In this document: positions 50,966 to 59,774 of the stretch, piece after piece
Layout of the letters: each line of letters opens with the position of its first letter
How positions within the stretch are numbered: position 1 is the first letter of the stretch
Assembly (NCBI RefSeq): GCF_009687885.1
Contig: NZ_BLAF01000004.1
Coordinates: 1-64,000 of the forward strand
DNA: 64,000 nucleotides
Reading direction: 5' to 3'
Source: Acrocarpospora pleiomorpha
Lineage (GTDB): Bacteria; Actinomycetota; Actinomycetes; Streptosporangiales; Streptosporangiaceae
Translations under genes and position numbers: made by a program
The notes under the pieces: model-generated
What the model was told of the DNA's origin: nothing
Seen by the model: only the letters and a program-made list of their open reading frames with translations
The model's database searches: none

Positions 50966-53353
50966 CTACCGCTCGGCGTCCCCCGACATCACGTCCGGTC
51001 TACTGACTGGGAAGGTGTGGCCCGCACCGCGCCCGAGTATGGCCGACTGGCCCCGCACGGTGACTCTCAGATGCGCGGGGCCGTCGTCGGCGCGGGTGAT
51101 CCGCGCCTGGCCGCGATCGACCTCGATGGACAGGGAGGCGCCGTGAACACGGATCGGCAGCGAGAGGGTGGCCAGCCGGTCGGGCAGGAGCGGGTTCAGA
51201 TACAGGCTGCCGTGATGGACCTCGAGGCCGAGGTAGCAGCGCTGCATCAGGTCCAGGGTGCCGGCCATCGCACCCAGATGGATGCCCTCGGCGGTGGTGC
51301 CTCCCTGGACATCGTTAAGGTCGCTGCCCAGCGCCTCCGTACGGAAGCGCCATGATCTGGAGCGGTCGGATCTGGCGAGCACCCAGGCGTGCACGACGGC
51401 GCTCAGCGTGGAACCGTGGCATGTCCGCTCAAGGTAGTAGCGGATGGTGCGCTGGACCATGTCTGGTTTGACGGGGTAACCGAGGCGATCGAGGATCTCC
51501 CGCAACTCTTCCGCGGTGAGCAGGTAGAACAGCATCAGTACGTCGGCTTGTTTGGAGACCTGGTAGCGATTGGGGCTTTCGCCGTCGGCTTCCAGTGCCC
51601 GATCCAGCCGGCGCACGCCCTGGTAGCGGTCCCAGTCCAGTTCGAGCAGGTCGGTGTAACCGGTGAACTGGCTGATCACCCCGTCGTGGAAGTCCACCCG
51701 CATGCGATGCGTGATCTCCTCCCAGCGGTCGAGCTCCTCCTCGGTGAGCGCGAGGCGTACGGTCAGTTCGCCGCGCTCACGCCGGGGGAGGAGCCGAAGC
51801 GTCTCCCGCGCGCGAAGCAGCAGCCACACGGTCATGATGTTGGTGTAGGCGTTGTTGTCCAGGCCGGGGGAGTCCGCTCCGGGATAGGCCTCGTGGTACT
51901 CGTCCGGGCCCATGACGCCGCGAATCTCGTACCGGCCCGACGCGGGTTCGAACCTCGCCAGCGCGCCGAAGAATCTGGCGATCTCGATCAGCAGCTCCGC
52001 GCCGGAGCCGGCGAGGAATTCCACGTCGCCAGTGGCCGCGTAGTGTTGCCACACGTTGTACGCGATCGCGAGCCCGACATGTCGCTGCAGCCGGGAATTG
52101 TCCGGCAGCCAATGACCGGAGCGTGGATTGAGGTGCAGAAACGGGGTCTCCTCCTGCCCGTCGCTGCCGCTCTGCCAGGGGAACATCGCGCCGGGCAGGC
52201 CGAGGGCGCTCGCGGCGTTCCGCGCCTCGGGCAGCCGGCGATGGCGGTAGCGCAGCAGCGTGCGGGAGATCTCGGGGAACCGCACGTTCAGCCAGGGAAT
52301 GACGAACAGTTCATCCCAGAACACGTGTCCCCGGTAGGCCTCCCCGTGGAGGCCTCGGGCAGGCATGCCGACGTCGAGGTCGGTGGTGTGCGGCGAGAGG
52401 GTCTGCAGCACGTGAAAGGTGTGCAGGCGGAGGTTCCTGGCATCCTCGGGATCGTCCAGGTCGAGCCGGGCGCGCGTCCACAGCCGATCCCAGGCGTGCC
52501 GGTGCCGCGACAGCAGGGTGTCGAAGCAGGGCGCGAGCCGTACCCATCTCAGCGCGGCCGAGCGTGCGTCGGCAACGGCGTGATCACGGGAGGTCGCCAG
52601 CGCGACGGTCTTGGTGACGGTCGCGGGAGATCCCTGCCTGAGGTCCAGGACGTGCTCCTCGGAGATCCACTCCGCCTCCTGGAGGAACTCGCTCCGGCCG
52701 TCGTCCGATTCCACCCGGGCGGCGAGCGCGATCGTGATCTCGGAGGAGCGGGTGCGGGCGCGAAGCCAGGTCAGATCGCCATCCTGCCCGGTGGAGTGAT
52801 CGGTCAGGTGATCGCCGCGCAGGTCGCGATAGCGCTTGACACCTCGATTCGTCACCCGCCCGTCGAGGGCGGAACTCACGCGAAGCGGCCCCGACCAGTT
52901 CTCCGCCGTGAAGGTGGCCTCCAGCGCGGCGAGGTGGGGGTCGGACATGGAGACCAGGCGACGCTGACGGACCGAGGTGACCCGGCCGTGCCCGTCGCGG
53001 AACCGGAGCTTCCGATGAAGCACCCCATGGCGCATGTCGAGCTCCTGCCGATAGCCGAGCAGGTCGCTCTCCCGCGCGGAGAACCAGTCGGATTCCGGCG
53101 TGGCGAAGGCCAGCGGCAGCCAGTCCGGCGCGTTGACGAGTTCCTCGTTGGTGACGTCCAGGCCGGCGACCGTCGAGGTCAGGCGGTTGTAACAGCCGGC
53201 GATGTAGGTACCGGGATAGTGCACGCCGTCAGCTCTGGCTTCCGGCGCGGCGGCGCGGGTGGCGAAGTAACCGTTGCCCAGCGCGCACAGGGCCTCACGA
53301 AGTCCCTCTTGGGCCGGGTCGAACCCGTCGAAGACGAGCTCCCAGGAGTTCAC
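50966..53353 (-). CDS. Glycoside hydrolase family 65 disaccharide phosphorylase
   Basis: This 795-aa protein has the GH65 layout: an N-terminal beta-sandwich (ALGNGYFATRAAAPEA), an alpha/alpha barrel with the catalytic Glu in VMGPDEYHE (near residue 485) and a C-terminal beta domain. Such enzymes split trehalose, maltose or kojibiose with phosphate to beta-glucose 1-phosphate. The co-translated upstream gene is the matching mutase. The exact disaccharide cannot be told. It may mobilise stored trehalose during stress. Confidence 0.92.
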   Translation of the reverse strand: MNSWELVFDGFDPAQEGLREALCALGNGYFATRAAAPEARADGVHYPGTYIAGCYNRLTSTVAGLDVTNEELVNAPDWLPLAFATPESDWFSARESDLLGYRQELDMRHGVLHRKLRFRDGHGRVTSVRQRRLVSMSDPHLAALEATFTAENWSGPLRVSSALDGRVTNRGVKRYRDLRGDHLTDHSTGQDGDLTWLRARTRSSEITIALAARVESDDGRSEFLQEAEWISEEHVLDLRQGSPATVTKTVALATSRDHAVADARSAALRWVRLAPCFDTLLSRHRHAWDRLWTRARLDLDDPEDARNLRLHTFHVLQTLSPHTTDLDVGMPARGLHGEAYRGHVFWDELFVIPWLNVRFPEISRTLLRYRHRRLPEARNAASALGLPGAMFPWQSGSDGQEETPFLHLNPRSGHWLPDNSRLQRHVGLAIAYNVWQHYAATGDVEFLAGSGAELLIEIARFFGALARFEPASGRYEIRGVMGPDEYHEAYPGADSPGLDNNAYTNIMTVWLLLRARETLRLLPRRERGELTVRLALTEEELDRWEEITHRMRVDFHDGVISQFTGYTDLLELDWDRYQGVRRLDRALEADGESPNRYQVSKQADVLMLFYLLTAEELREILDRLGYPVKPDMVQRTIRYYLERTCHGSTLSAVVHAWVLARSDRSRSWRFRTEALGSDLNDVQGGTTAEGIHLGAMAGTLDLMQRCYLGLEVHHGSLYLNPLLPDRLATLSLPIRVHGASLSIEVDRGQARITRADDGPAHLRVTVRGQSAILGRGAGHTFPVSRPDVMSGDAER

Positions 53354-54096
53354 CCCGCACCGACCGGGACTCGGCCGCTCACCGCGAGCTCGTCCAGGTC
53401 GGTGACGAGGATGTCCGCTCCGCGCTCCGCGAGGGCGGCGGCCTGCCCCGCGCGGTCGACCGCGATGATCAAACCGAACCCGCCGCGTCGCCCCGCCTCG
53501 ACACCGGGCAGCGCGTCCTCGACGATCGCGGTCCTGCCCGGAGGAACACCGAGGCGTGCCGCCGCTTCCAGGAAGAGCGCCGGATCGGGCTTGCCGGGCA
53601 GACCGAGCCGAGCCATGTCGTTACCGTCGACCAGCACATCGAACAGGTGAACCAGGCCCGCCGCCAGCACCACCTTCCGGCAATGCCGGCTGGCCGACAC
53701 CACCCCGGTACGGCATCCGCGACGCCGCAACTCGTGCAGCAGCGTCACGGTCGACGGGAACGCGGCCACGCCGTCCCGCTCCACCTGCAGGATGTAGAGC
53801 TGATCCTTGGCCATGCCCAGGCCGTGCACGGTCGGCGCGCCCGGCGTATCCGACGGTCCTCCCTCCGGCAGCGTGATCCCCCGGGAGGCGAGAAAGGTAC
53901 GCACCCCGTCCAGCCGCGGCCTGCCATCAACGCAGGCCTGGTAGTCCGCGCGGATGTCGAACGGCTCCGAGCGGCCTTTCATGAAGGTGTCGAACACGTG
54001 TTTCCAAGCGGCCGCGTGCATTCTCGCGGTGTCGGTGACGACCCCATCGGTGTCGAATATGACCGTGTTGATCCTGGTCAAGTCAATGGTGGGCAC
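53350..54096 (-). CDS. pgmB: HAD family beta-phosphoglucomutase
   Basis: This 248-aa HAD enzyme has motif I FDTDGVVTDTARMH (nucleophile and acid Asp), motif III GKPDPALFLEAAARLG and motif IV VEDALPGVEAG. It turns beta-glucose 1-phosphate from the GH65 enzyme into glucose 6-phosphate. GTG 54096 (VPTIDLTRIN) is chosen, with AAGGAGGGGG upstream; ATG 54150 would add 18 residues. It overlaps the GH65 gene by ATGA. The mycobacterial DosR gene Rv2006 encodes HAD and GH65 parts in one chain. Confidence 0.88.
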   Translation of the reverse strand: MPTIDLTRINTVIFDTDGVVTDTARMHAAAWKHVFDTFMKGRSEPFDIRADYQACVDGRPRLDGVRTFLASRGITLPEGGPSDTPGAPTVHGLGMAKDQLYILQVERDGVAAFPSTVTLLHELRRRGCRTGVVSASRHCRKVVLAAGLVHLFDVLVDGNDMARLGLPGKPDPALFLEAAARLGVPPGRTAIVEDALPGVEAGRRGGFGLIIAVDRAGQAAALAERGADILVTDLDELAVSGRVPVGAG

Positions 54097-54178
54097 GGAC
54101 AGCACCCCCTCCTTCGTGAGGTTACGCCGAGGTCCGGCGTGGTCCGTCACGCTGGTTCCCGCTCCAACGGTTGCCGCG

Positions 54179-54850
54179 TCAGATGCGACACGTGTCGTCG
54201 CGTTCCCAGGCGAGCTCGTCGACCACGTCGACGACGCCGTTGACCTCCCTGGTCATCCACAGCGCGATCTGGGCGTCTCTCCGCAGGAGCATCCGCCCGC
54301 TCAGCGTCACCACCCCGTCCTTGACGGTGACCTGAACGCACGAGGTGTCCATCCACAACGATTCCACTAGAACATGTTCTCGAATATCACGTTGGATGTC
54401 GCGGTCCGAGCGGATGAACACCTTCATCAGGTCACAGCGGCTGACGATGCCCGCCAGGCGGCCGTGCTCGTCGATGACGGGGAGGCGTTTGACGCCACGG
54501 CTCTGCATCAGGCGGCAGGCGGAAATCACCGATACCTCCTCTCCAACGGTGACCGCGGGGGTGCTCATCAGCTGCCGAGCCACCACGCCCCGGGCCTTGC
54601 CCGTACCGAGATCCTGGCCGGACGGGGTCGGGGGCCGGTATCGCTCGCCGGGGAACCGCTCCCGGAATTCCTCCTTGCGCAACAGATCGGCCTCGGAGAC
54701 GACACCCACGACATGGCCGTCGTCATCCAGGACCGGTAGGGCGCTCACCGCGTGAGTAAGGAGCATCCCGGCGATGTCCTTGAAACAGGTGTTCTCCACA
54801 ACAGAGATCACCGGCCAGGTCATCACGTCCTTGACGGTGACATGACGCAT
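54179..54850 (-). CDS. CBS-pair plus BON domain protein, copy 3
   Basis: This 223-aa protein opens MRHVTVKDVMTWPVISV. CBS motifs are SALPVLDDDGHVVGVVSEAD and LPVIDEHGRLAGIVSRCDLM, and the BON domain (QVTVKDGVVTLSGRMLLRRD) ends with VNGVVDVVDELAW. A good AGGAGGCAAAG precedes the ATG. It lies between pgmB and another CBS-BON gene on the same strand, all of which could share transcripts. I found no DosR-like box before it. Confidence 0.9.
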   Translation of the reverse strand: MRHVTVKDVMTWPVISVVENTCFKDIAGMLLTHAVSALPVLDDDGHVVGVVSEADLLRKEEFRERFPGERYRPPTPSGQDLGTGKARGVVARQLMSTPAVTVGEEVSVISACRLMQSRGVKRLPVIDEHGRLAGIVSRCDLMKVFIRSDRDIQRDIREHVLVESLWMDTSCVQVTVKDGVVTLSGRMLLRRDAQIALWMTREVNGVVDVVDELAWERDDTCRI

Positions 54851-54913
54851 CTTTGCCTCCTGATGCGCCCGTATACGGCACGAGCCGGCCGATATGGGCT
54901 TCCGTGCTGTGGT

Positions 54914-55615
54914 TCAGCGGCCCTTCCAGACAGGGATGTCGTTCACTTTCCAGGTGATGTGGTCGACCACGCCGACCACGCCGTTGACCCGTTCGGTCAT
55001 GCAGACCGCGATCTGGGCGTAGCTGCGCCGTTCCATCGTCCCGGTCAGCGTCACCACGCCCTGCTCCGCGGCGGCCTGTACGTCGGAGGTCGCGGCCCAC
55101 AGGGAATGCCCCAGGATGTCCTCGCGGACTTCCCGGGCGATGTCGGCGTCGGAGCGCAGGAACACTTTCAGCAGGTCACTGCGGCTGACGATGCCCATCA
55201 GGCAGCCTTCCTCGTCGACCACGGGCAGTCGCTTGACGCCGTGCGCGGCCATGAGCCGCATCGCCGCCGCCACCGAGGCGTGCGACCGAACCGTGACCGC
55301 AGGGGCCGTCATCAGTCCTGCCGCAGTGTCGCCATGGGCCCTTTCTTCGCCCCTGGCGCCCCCTTTGCTCAGGCGCCGCCGCAGCCGGGCGCGCAGCGGC
55401 GGCTGGTAGCCCTCGCCGTAGTACTGCTCCTTGAACTCCTCCCTGACCAGCAGGTCCGCCTCGGACACCACGCCGAGGACGTGGCCTTCGCCGTCGACCA
55501 CGGGAACAGCGCTCACCCCGTGAGCGATCAGGACTTCGGCCACATCCTTGAACGGGACGCCGCCGTTCACCGACACCGCCTCCGGGGTCATGACGTCCTG
55601 AACCTTGACACGCAT
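54914..55615 (-). CDS. CBS-pair plus BON domain protein, copy 4
   Basis: This 233-aa protein opens MRVKVQDVMTPEAVSVNG. CBS motifs are SAVPVVDGEGHVLGVVSEAD and LPVVDEEGCLMGIVSRSDLL, and the BON domain (GVVTLTGTMERRSYAQ) ends VNGVVGVVDHITW. The start is ATG 55615, with AAGGAG 5 nt upstream. The linker between the CBS motifs is longer and more basic than in the other copies (LRARLRRRLSKGG). Confidence 0.9.
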   Translation of the reverse strand: MRVKVQDVMTPEAVSVNGGVPFKDVAEVLIAHGVSAVPVVDGEGHVLGVVSEADLLVREEFKEQYYGEGYQPPLRARLRRRLSKGGARGEERAHGDTAAGLMTAPAVTVRSHASVAAAMRLMAAHGVKRLPVVDEEGCLMGIVSRSDLLKVFLRSDADIAREVREDILGHSLWAATSDVQAAAEQGVVTLTGTMERRSYAQIAVCMTERVNGVVGVVDHITWKVNDIPVWKGR

Positions 55616-55805
55616 CACAATCTCCTTCAGCGCGTATGGTGCCCGCCTATCCTGAAACGGACCCGGCCTTGAACCTTCTTCTCCTCCGCCGCACACGATG
55701 GCGAACAGGTCGGGTGAGAGACCTGACGCCTGCCGACGTGACACTTCTATACGTCTTTAGGCTGTTCATACCCGTTTATCCCATCTCTCTCGCAGTCGCG
55801 AAGGC

Positions 55806-55851
55806 TTGACAGCGATTGGGCTAACCGTTAGGTATGGAGGCTAACGGTTAT
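55806..55851 (+). promoter_or_regulatory. PadR-gene promoter with two operator copies
   Basis: TTGACA (55806-55811), a 17-nt spacer and TAGGTA (55829-55834) form a near-consensus promoter. Two 11-bp elements, CTAACCGTTAG (55821-55831) and CTAACGGTTAT (55841-55851), are inverted copies whose starts are 20 bp apart, two helical turns. They cover the -10 region and the start point, the expected place for PadR autorepression. Confidence 0.75.
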
Positions 55852-55861
55852 AGGGGGCCCA

Positions 55862-56389
55862 ATGCAGCAGGAAGTCGTGCTGGCGATGCTGGCGAAGGAG
55901 CCCTCGTACGGCTACGAGCTGCGCGCGCGGCTGCGCGACGCGCTCGGCCCGCTCGGTGACGGGATGAACGCCGGGCAGGTCTACGTCACGCTGACCCGGC
56001 TGGAAAAGGCTGGCCTGCTAGCGGTCGAGACGTCTCCCGATGGCGCCGACCGGTCGGATCGCAAGGTGTACGCGCTCACCCCCGACGGCCAGCAGCGAGT
56101 CGCCGAGTGGATCGCCGAGGTGGGCTGGCCGAGGCCCGACCTGGCGGAGTTCCATCTCAAGCTGATCGCGGCCGCGGCGGCCGGGCTGGCCGACCCGCTC
56201 ACGATCGTCGACACCCAGCGCCGGGAGCTGCTGCGCCGGCTGCGCGACGCCCAGCGCGCCGCCATGGCCGAGCCGGTCCGCTCGGACGCGGCGCTGTTGC
56301 TGGAGGGCGTCGTGCTCCGGCTTCAGGCGGACCTGCGCTGGCTCGAGGCATGTGAGAAGAACTGGACCCACCGAAGGAGTGGATCGTGA
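55862..56389 (+). CDS. PadR family transcriptional regulator
   Basis: This 175-aa PadR protein has an N-terminal winged helix (EVVLAMLAKEPSYGYELRARL; GQVYVTLTRLEKAGLL; KVYALTPDGQQRV) and a C-terminal dimerisation helix pair. It most likely represses its own operon through the CTAAC..GTTAG sites until the ABC system's substrate is present. It overlaps the ATPase gene start by 4 nt. Confidence 0.93.
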   Translation: MQQEVVLAMLAKEPSYGYELRARLRDALGPLGDGMNAGQVYVTLTRLEKAGLLAVETSPDGADRSDRKVYALTPDGQQRVAEWIAEVGWPRPDLAEFHLKLIAAAAAGLADPLTIVDTQRRELLRRLRDAQRAAMAEPVRSDAALLLEGVVLRLQADLRWLEACEKNWTHRRSGS

Positions 56390-57132
56390 GCATGGCCGCC
56401 GACACATCCGTGCTTCGCGTCCGCGGGTTGCGAAAGGAGTACGGCAAGGGGGAAGGACTGGTGCGCGCCGTCGACGGTGTCGATCTGGACGTCGGCGCGG
56501 GGGAGACGGTGGCCGTGATGGGGCCCAGCGGCTGCGGGAAGTCCACGCTGCTGCACCTGCTCGGAGGGCTGGACCGGCCCTCGGGTGGAGAGGTGTCGCT
56601 GAACGGCCGTCGCATCGACGACATCAGCGAGAAGGCCCTGGCCCGGATGCGGCGGACCGCCGTCGGCTTCGTCTTCCAGGCCTTCCACCTGATGGAGGAG
56701 CTCACCGCCGTGGAGAACGTCGAGCTGTCGGCGCTGCTGGCCGGACGCTCGCCGCGGGCGGCCAGACGGCGAGCGGAGGAGTTGCTGGAGCAGGTCGGGC
56801 TCGCCGACCGGGCGCGTTTCCTGCCCTCCGCGCTGTCCGGCGGCCAGCGGCAGCGGGTCGCGGTCGCCCGGGCGTTGAGCAACGAACCGCTGGTCGTCCT
56901 CGCCGACGAACCGACCGGAAATCTGGACAGCGCCGCCACCCTGGACGTCCTCAAGCTCTTCGAGGGCCTGCACGAGTCCGGCCAGACGCTGGTCATCGTC
57001 ACCCACGACGCGCGGATCGCGGCCACCGCGGACCGGCTGATCTCGATGCGCGACGGCGCGTTCGTGGATGAGACCAGGTTGTCCGGTGGCACCACCGGGC
57101 AGCTCGGCGCCCTTGTCGGGCTGGAGGACTGA
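56386..57132 (+). CDS. ABC ATPase, MacB/LolD type
   Basis: This 248-aa ATPase has Walker A GPSGCGKST, signature LSGGQRQRVAVARAL, Walker B VVLADEPTGNLD and switch THDARIAAT. It powers the FtsX-type permease encoded 5 nt downstream. GTG 56386 and ATG 56392 are both possible starts. Such PadR-linked pairs usually export peptides or resist membrane-active antibiotics. Confidence 0.93.
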   Translation: MSMAADTSVLRVRGLRKEYGKGEGLVRAVDGVDLDVGAGETVAVMGPSGCGKSTLLHLLGGLDRPSGGEVSLNGRRIDDISEKALARMRRTAVGFVFQAFHLMEELTAVENVELSALLAGRSPRAARRRAEELLEQVGLADRARFLPSALSGGQRQRVAVARALSNEPLVVLADEPTGNLDSAATLDVLKLFEGLHESGQTLVIVTHDARIAATADRLISMRDGAFVDETRLSGGTTGQLGALVGLED

Positions 57133-57137
57133 GGGCG

Positions 57138-58943
57138 ATGGGCCGCATCCTGCTCGTGGGCCGCCTCGCCGTACGTGACCTTCGGCGGCGCCGCGTCGAG
57201 ACCGTGCTTCTGCTGCTCGCCATCATGGCGGCCACCACGACGTTGACGCTCGGGCTCGTCCTGCGCGACGCGGCCGGCGACCCGTACCAGAGCACCCGGG
57301 AGGCGACCAACGGACCCGACGTGGTCGCCAGCGTCAGCCGGCCCGGCGAGCTTTCCCGCCTCGAGGAACTGGCCAGTGCTCCCGGCGTCATCGACCGCAG
57401 CGGACCGTACCCGGTCGCCCCGGCGAAACTTCAGGCATCCGGTCGAACCTCGGATGTGCAGGCCGTGGGGCGCGACGCGGCGCCCGCGTCGGTCGACCAG
57501 CCCGAGCTGGTACAGGGCAGCTGGGTCCGCGATGGCGGCGTGGTGATCGAAGCCGCCTTCGCCAATGCGCTCGGTGTGCGCGTCGGTGATCCGGTCACCC
57601 TGGACGGCCGGTCGTACGAGGTCGTCGGCGTCGCGGTCACCGCCATCATGCCGCCCTATCCGGGGGTGTCCTGCCTTGTCGCCGGTTGCATGAGCGGCGA
57701 CATTCCCGACGATCGGGCCGCCCCGGGGTTGTTGCACAATCCCGGACTGGTCTGGCTCACTCAGGCGGATGTGCGGAGCCTCACCCCAGACTCCCACGTG
57801 ATGAACCTGAAGCTGGCCGACCCGGATGAGGCCCAGGCGTTCGTCGCAAACCACCCCGCGAGCCGGGACGCTCCACGCCTGGCGTACTGGGAGGAAATCC
57901 TCGAAGAGGCCACTGAGCTGGCCAGAGACTCCCAGATTCTGCTGCTGATTGGAGCCTGGCTGCTTGGCCTGCTCGCCGTGGCCAGTCTTTCGGTGCTGGT
58001 CGGCGGCCGGATGGCCGATCAGACCAGACGCGTCGGACTCCTCAAAGCGGTCGGCGGCACACCGAGCCTGGTCGCCGCCGTGCTGCTCGCGGAGTATGTC
58101 CTCGTGGCCATCGTCGCGGCCGCGGCCGGGTTGGCGGTCGGATCACTGACCGCTCCGTTGCTCACCGAGTCCAGCGCCGGCCTCGTCGGCAGCGCGGGCA
58201 CCCCGTCGATGACCATGTCCACGGTCGGTACGGTCACCGCCGTGGCACTCGCGGTCGCGGTAGTCGCGACCGTTGTTCCGGCCGTGCGCGCCGCCCGCTC
58301 CAGCACCGTCAACGCGCTGGCCGACTCGCCACGCCCACCCCGCCGCGTCGGTTGGCTGATCGCGATCTCGGCGCGACTGCCCGTCCCGCTGCTTCTCGCC
58401 TTGCGGGTCGCCGCCCGCCGGCCGCGACGGGTCGTGCTGGGTGTGGTCAGCATCGCGATCACGGTCAGCGGGATCTACGTCGTGCTGATACTCAACGCCT
58501 TCCTCACCACCCAACCCCTCGCCGGCGGCTATGACGATGCTCAGGTGGAGCTGCTACGCCAGGTGCTCCTCGTCTGGATGGTCATCCTGCTCTGCCTGGC
58601 GGCGGTCAACGCCATCTTCATCACCTGGGCCACGGTGCTCGACAACCGGCATTCGTCGGCGCTGGCACGCGCCCTCGGCGCAACCCCTCGGGACGTGAGT
58701 ACGGCAATGGCGGCCGCACAGGTCCTCCCCGCGCTCATCGGCGCTGTCTTGGGCGTTTTCCCGGGAGGCGTCGCCCTGTTCGCCGCCATAAACACGATCA
58801 CCGGCGGCGACAGCGACAGGGCCACGCTTCCATCCCTCTGGCAGCTGCTCGCCGTGGTGCTGGCCACCGTACTCGTGGTGGCGGCGCTCACCGCTGTCCC
58901 CGCCCGCCTCGGCGGCCGCCGTCCCGTGACCGAGGCTCTCTAA
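57138..58943 (+). CDS. FtsX-like ABC permease
   Basis: This 601-aa permease has an N-terminal helix (ETVLLLLAIMAATTTLTLGL), a large outside domain (residues about 45-255), a helix bundle with GLLKAVGGTPSLVAAVLLAE, a middle linker and a second bundle with SALARALGATPRDVSTAMA. It has the two-repeat FtsX layout. It works as the membrane part of the upstream ATPase. The operon ends here, with the next gene convergent. Confidence 0.9.
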   Translation: MGRILLVGRLAVRDLRRRRVETVLLLLAIMAATTTLTLGLVLRDAAGDPYQSTREATNGPDVVASVSRPGELSRLEELASAPGVIDRSGPYPVAPAKLQASGRTSDVQAVGRDAAPASVDQPELVQGSWVRDGGVVIEAAFANALGVRVGDPVTLDGRSYEVVGVAVTAIMPPYPGVSCLVAGCMSGDIPDDRAAPGLLHNPGLVWLTQADVRSLTPDSHVMNLKLADPDEAQAFVANHPASRDAPRLAYWEEILEEATELARDSQILLLIGAWLLGLLAVASLSVLVGGRMADQTRRVGLLKAVGGTPSLVAAVLLAEYVLVAIVAAAAGLAVGSLTAPLLTESSAGLVGSAGTPSMTMSTVGTVTAVALAVAVVATVVPAVRAARSSTVNALADSPRPPRRVGWLIAISARLPVPLLLALRVAARRPRRVVLGVVSIAITVSGIYVVLILNAFLTTQPLAGGYDDAQVELLRQVLLVWMVILLCLAAVNAIFITWATVLDNRHSSALARALGATPRDVSTAMAAAQVLPALIGAVLGVFPGGVALFAAINTITGGDSDRATLPSLWQLLAVVLATVLVVAALTAVPARLGGRRPVTEAL

Positions 58944-58992
58944 ACCGAGTTTCCTGATTCGAGCAGGTCCGCCGGAGCTTGCCACCGTTATG

Positions 58993-59430
58993 TCACTCGT
59001 GGCACCACACCCGGACCGCGTCGACGATCTTCTTGGCCTGCTCGGCGTCCACGTCGGTGAAGTACTTCTGGGCGTTCGCGATCGTCTTGGCGTCCGAGAG
59101 GCCCTTCTTGATGTCCTGGCAGGTCTTGTTCGCCGCCGCCATCGCCAGGTCCGGGTCCAGCAGCCACGGCGCGGCGACGGCCAGAGAGAACAGGAATTCC
59201 TTGCGCTGCTGTTCCGTCGGCACCGATCCGTTGCCCTCGAGGGTGGGTACGGCCGTCGGCAGGTTGCTCGCCAGGGTCGGCAGGGCCTGGGCCGCCGCGA
59301 CCGGATCGTCCTTGCCGCAGGCCCCCGCCAGGAGCCCGGTCAGCACCAAAAGGCCCGCCATTAGCACCGTCGCCCGGCGTCCCGCCGAGATCGGCGACCA
59401 TCCCTGCTGCGTCCGCTGTGGAGAATGCAT
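58993..59430 (-). CDS. DUF732-type lipoprotein
   Basis: This 145-aa protein has a signal peptide with lipobox LAGAC (Cys38) and a C-terminal helical domain with two cysteines (NKTCQDIKKGL ... VDAVRVWCHE), the pattern of actinobacterial DUF732 proteins. Function is unknown. It is encoded alone, converging on the FtsX permease. Confidence 0.85.
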   Translation of the reverse strand: MHSPQRTQQGWSPISAGRRATVLMAGLLVLTGLLAGACGKDDPVAAAQALPTLASNLPTAVPTLEGNGSVPTEQQRKEFLFSLAVAAPWLLDPDLAMAAANKTCQDIKKGLSDAKTIANAQKYFTDVDAEQAKKIVDAVRVWCHE

Positions 59431-59774
59431 TGAGGAACGCTATGCCGAAGATCCACCCCTTTTCTGATGAATCGGTGATGTTGCTCGTCAAGGGCGGGCG
59501 GGGTAGTCGTCGGCGAGCCGTCCAGTGACGGCAGGAGCAGCCGCAGGCGGGCGAGCACGGCACGCTGGCCCTCAGCTACGACCGAGTCCGCTGAGCCGGC
59601 TGGCAGAACAATGGGACTCGGTTTACCCATCGGGACTATTGGGAGCTTATGGGCCATTGAAGAATGAAGAGGTACGTCGGAAGGGCTTCTGGAATCTCCC
59701 CCCTCACGTGGAGGAGGCACCATGGATCCCACTTCTGCCCGGTGCCGCTCGGATCGGCTCAAGGTTTGAGCACC
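59431..59774 (+). other. 344-bp non-coding stretch before the DUF1254 gene
   Basis: It is the intergenic region between the divergent lipoprotein and DUF1254 genes. It holds GGGACT twice (59613 and 59632) and a short reading frame at 59722-59769 with a strong ribosome site. I see no longer gene and no clear -35/-10 pair. Confidence 0.5.
59722..59769 (+). CDS. Candidate 15-aa leader peptide (or frameshifted N-terminus)
   Basis: AGGAGG (59712-59717) precedes an ATG that reads MDPTSARCRSDRLKV and stops 5 nt before the GTG of the DUF1254 gene, which itself has no ribosome site. This looks like translational coupling. A one-base frameshift that cut off the true N-terminus is the alternative. Confidence 0.4.
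   Translation: MDPTSARCRSDRLKV

Noticed and set aside
51389-53650. 753-codon reading frame on the + strand
   Set aside because: Antisense of the GH65 gene; no recognisable motif.
54851-54913. Possible DosR-like box upstream of CBS-BON copy 3 (AGCCCATATCGGCCG on the - strand)
   Set aside because: Too few matches to the six-site pattern.
59632-59646. GGGACTATTGGGAGC as a seventh DosR-like box before the DUF1254 gene
   Set aside because: Only the left half fits the pattern and the distance to the gene (128 bp) is outside the tight group.
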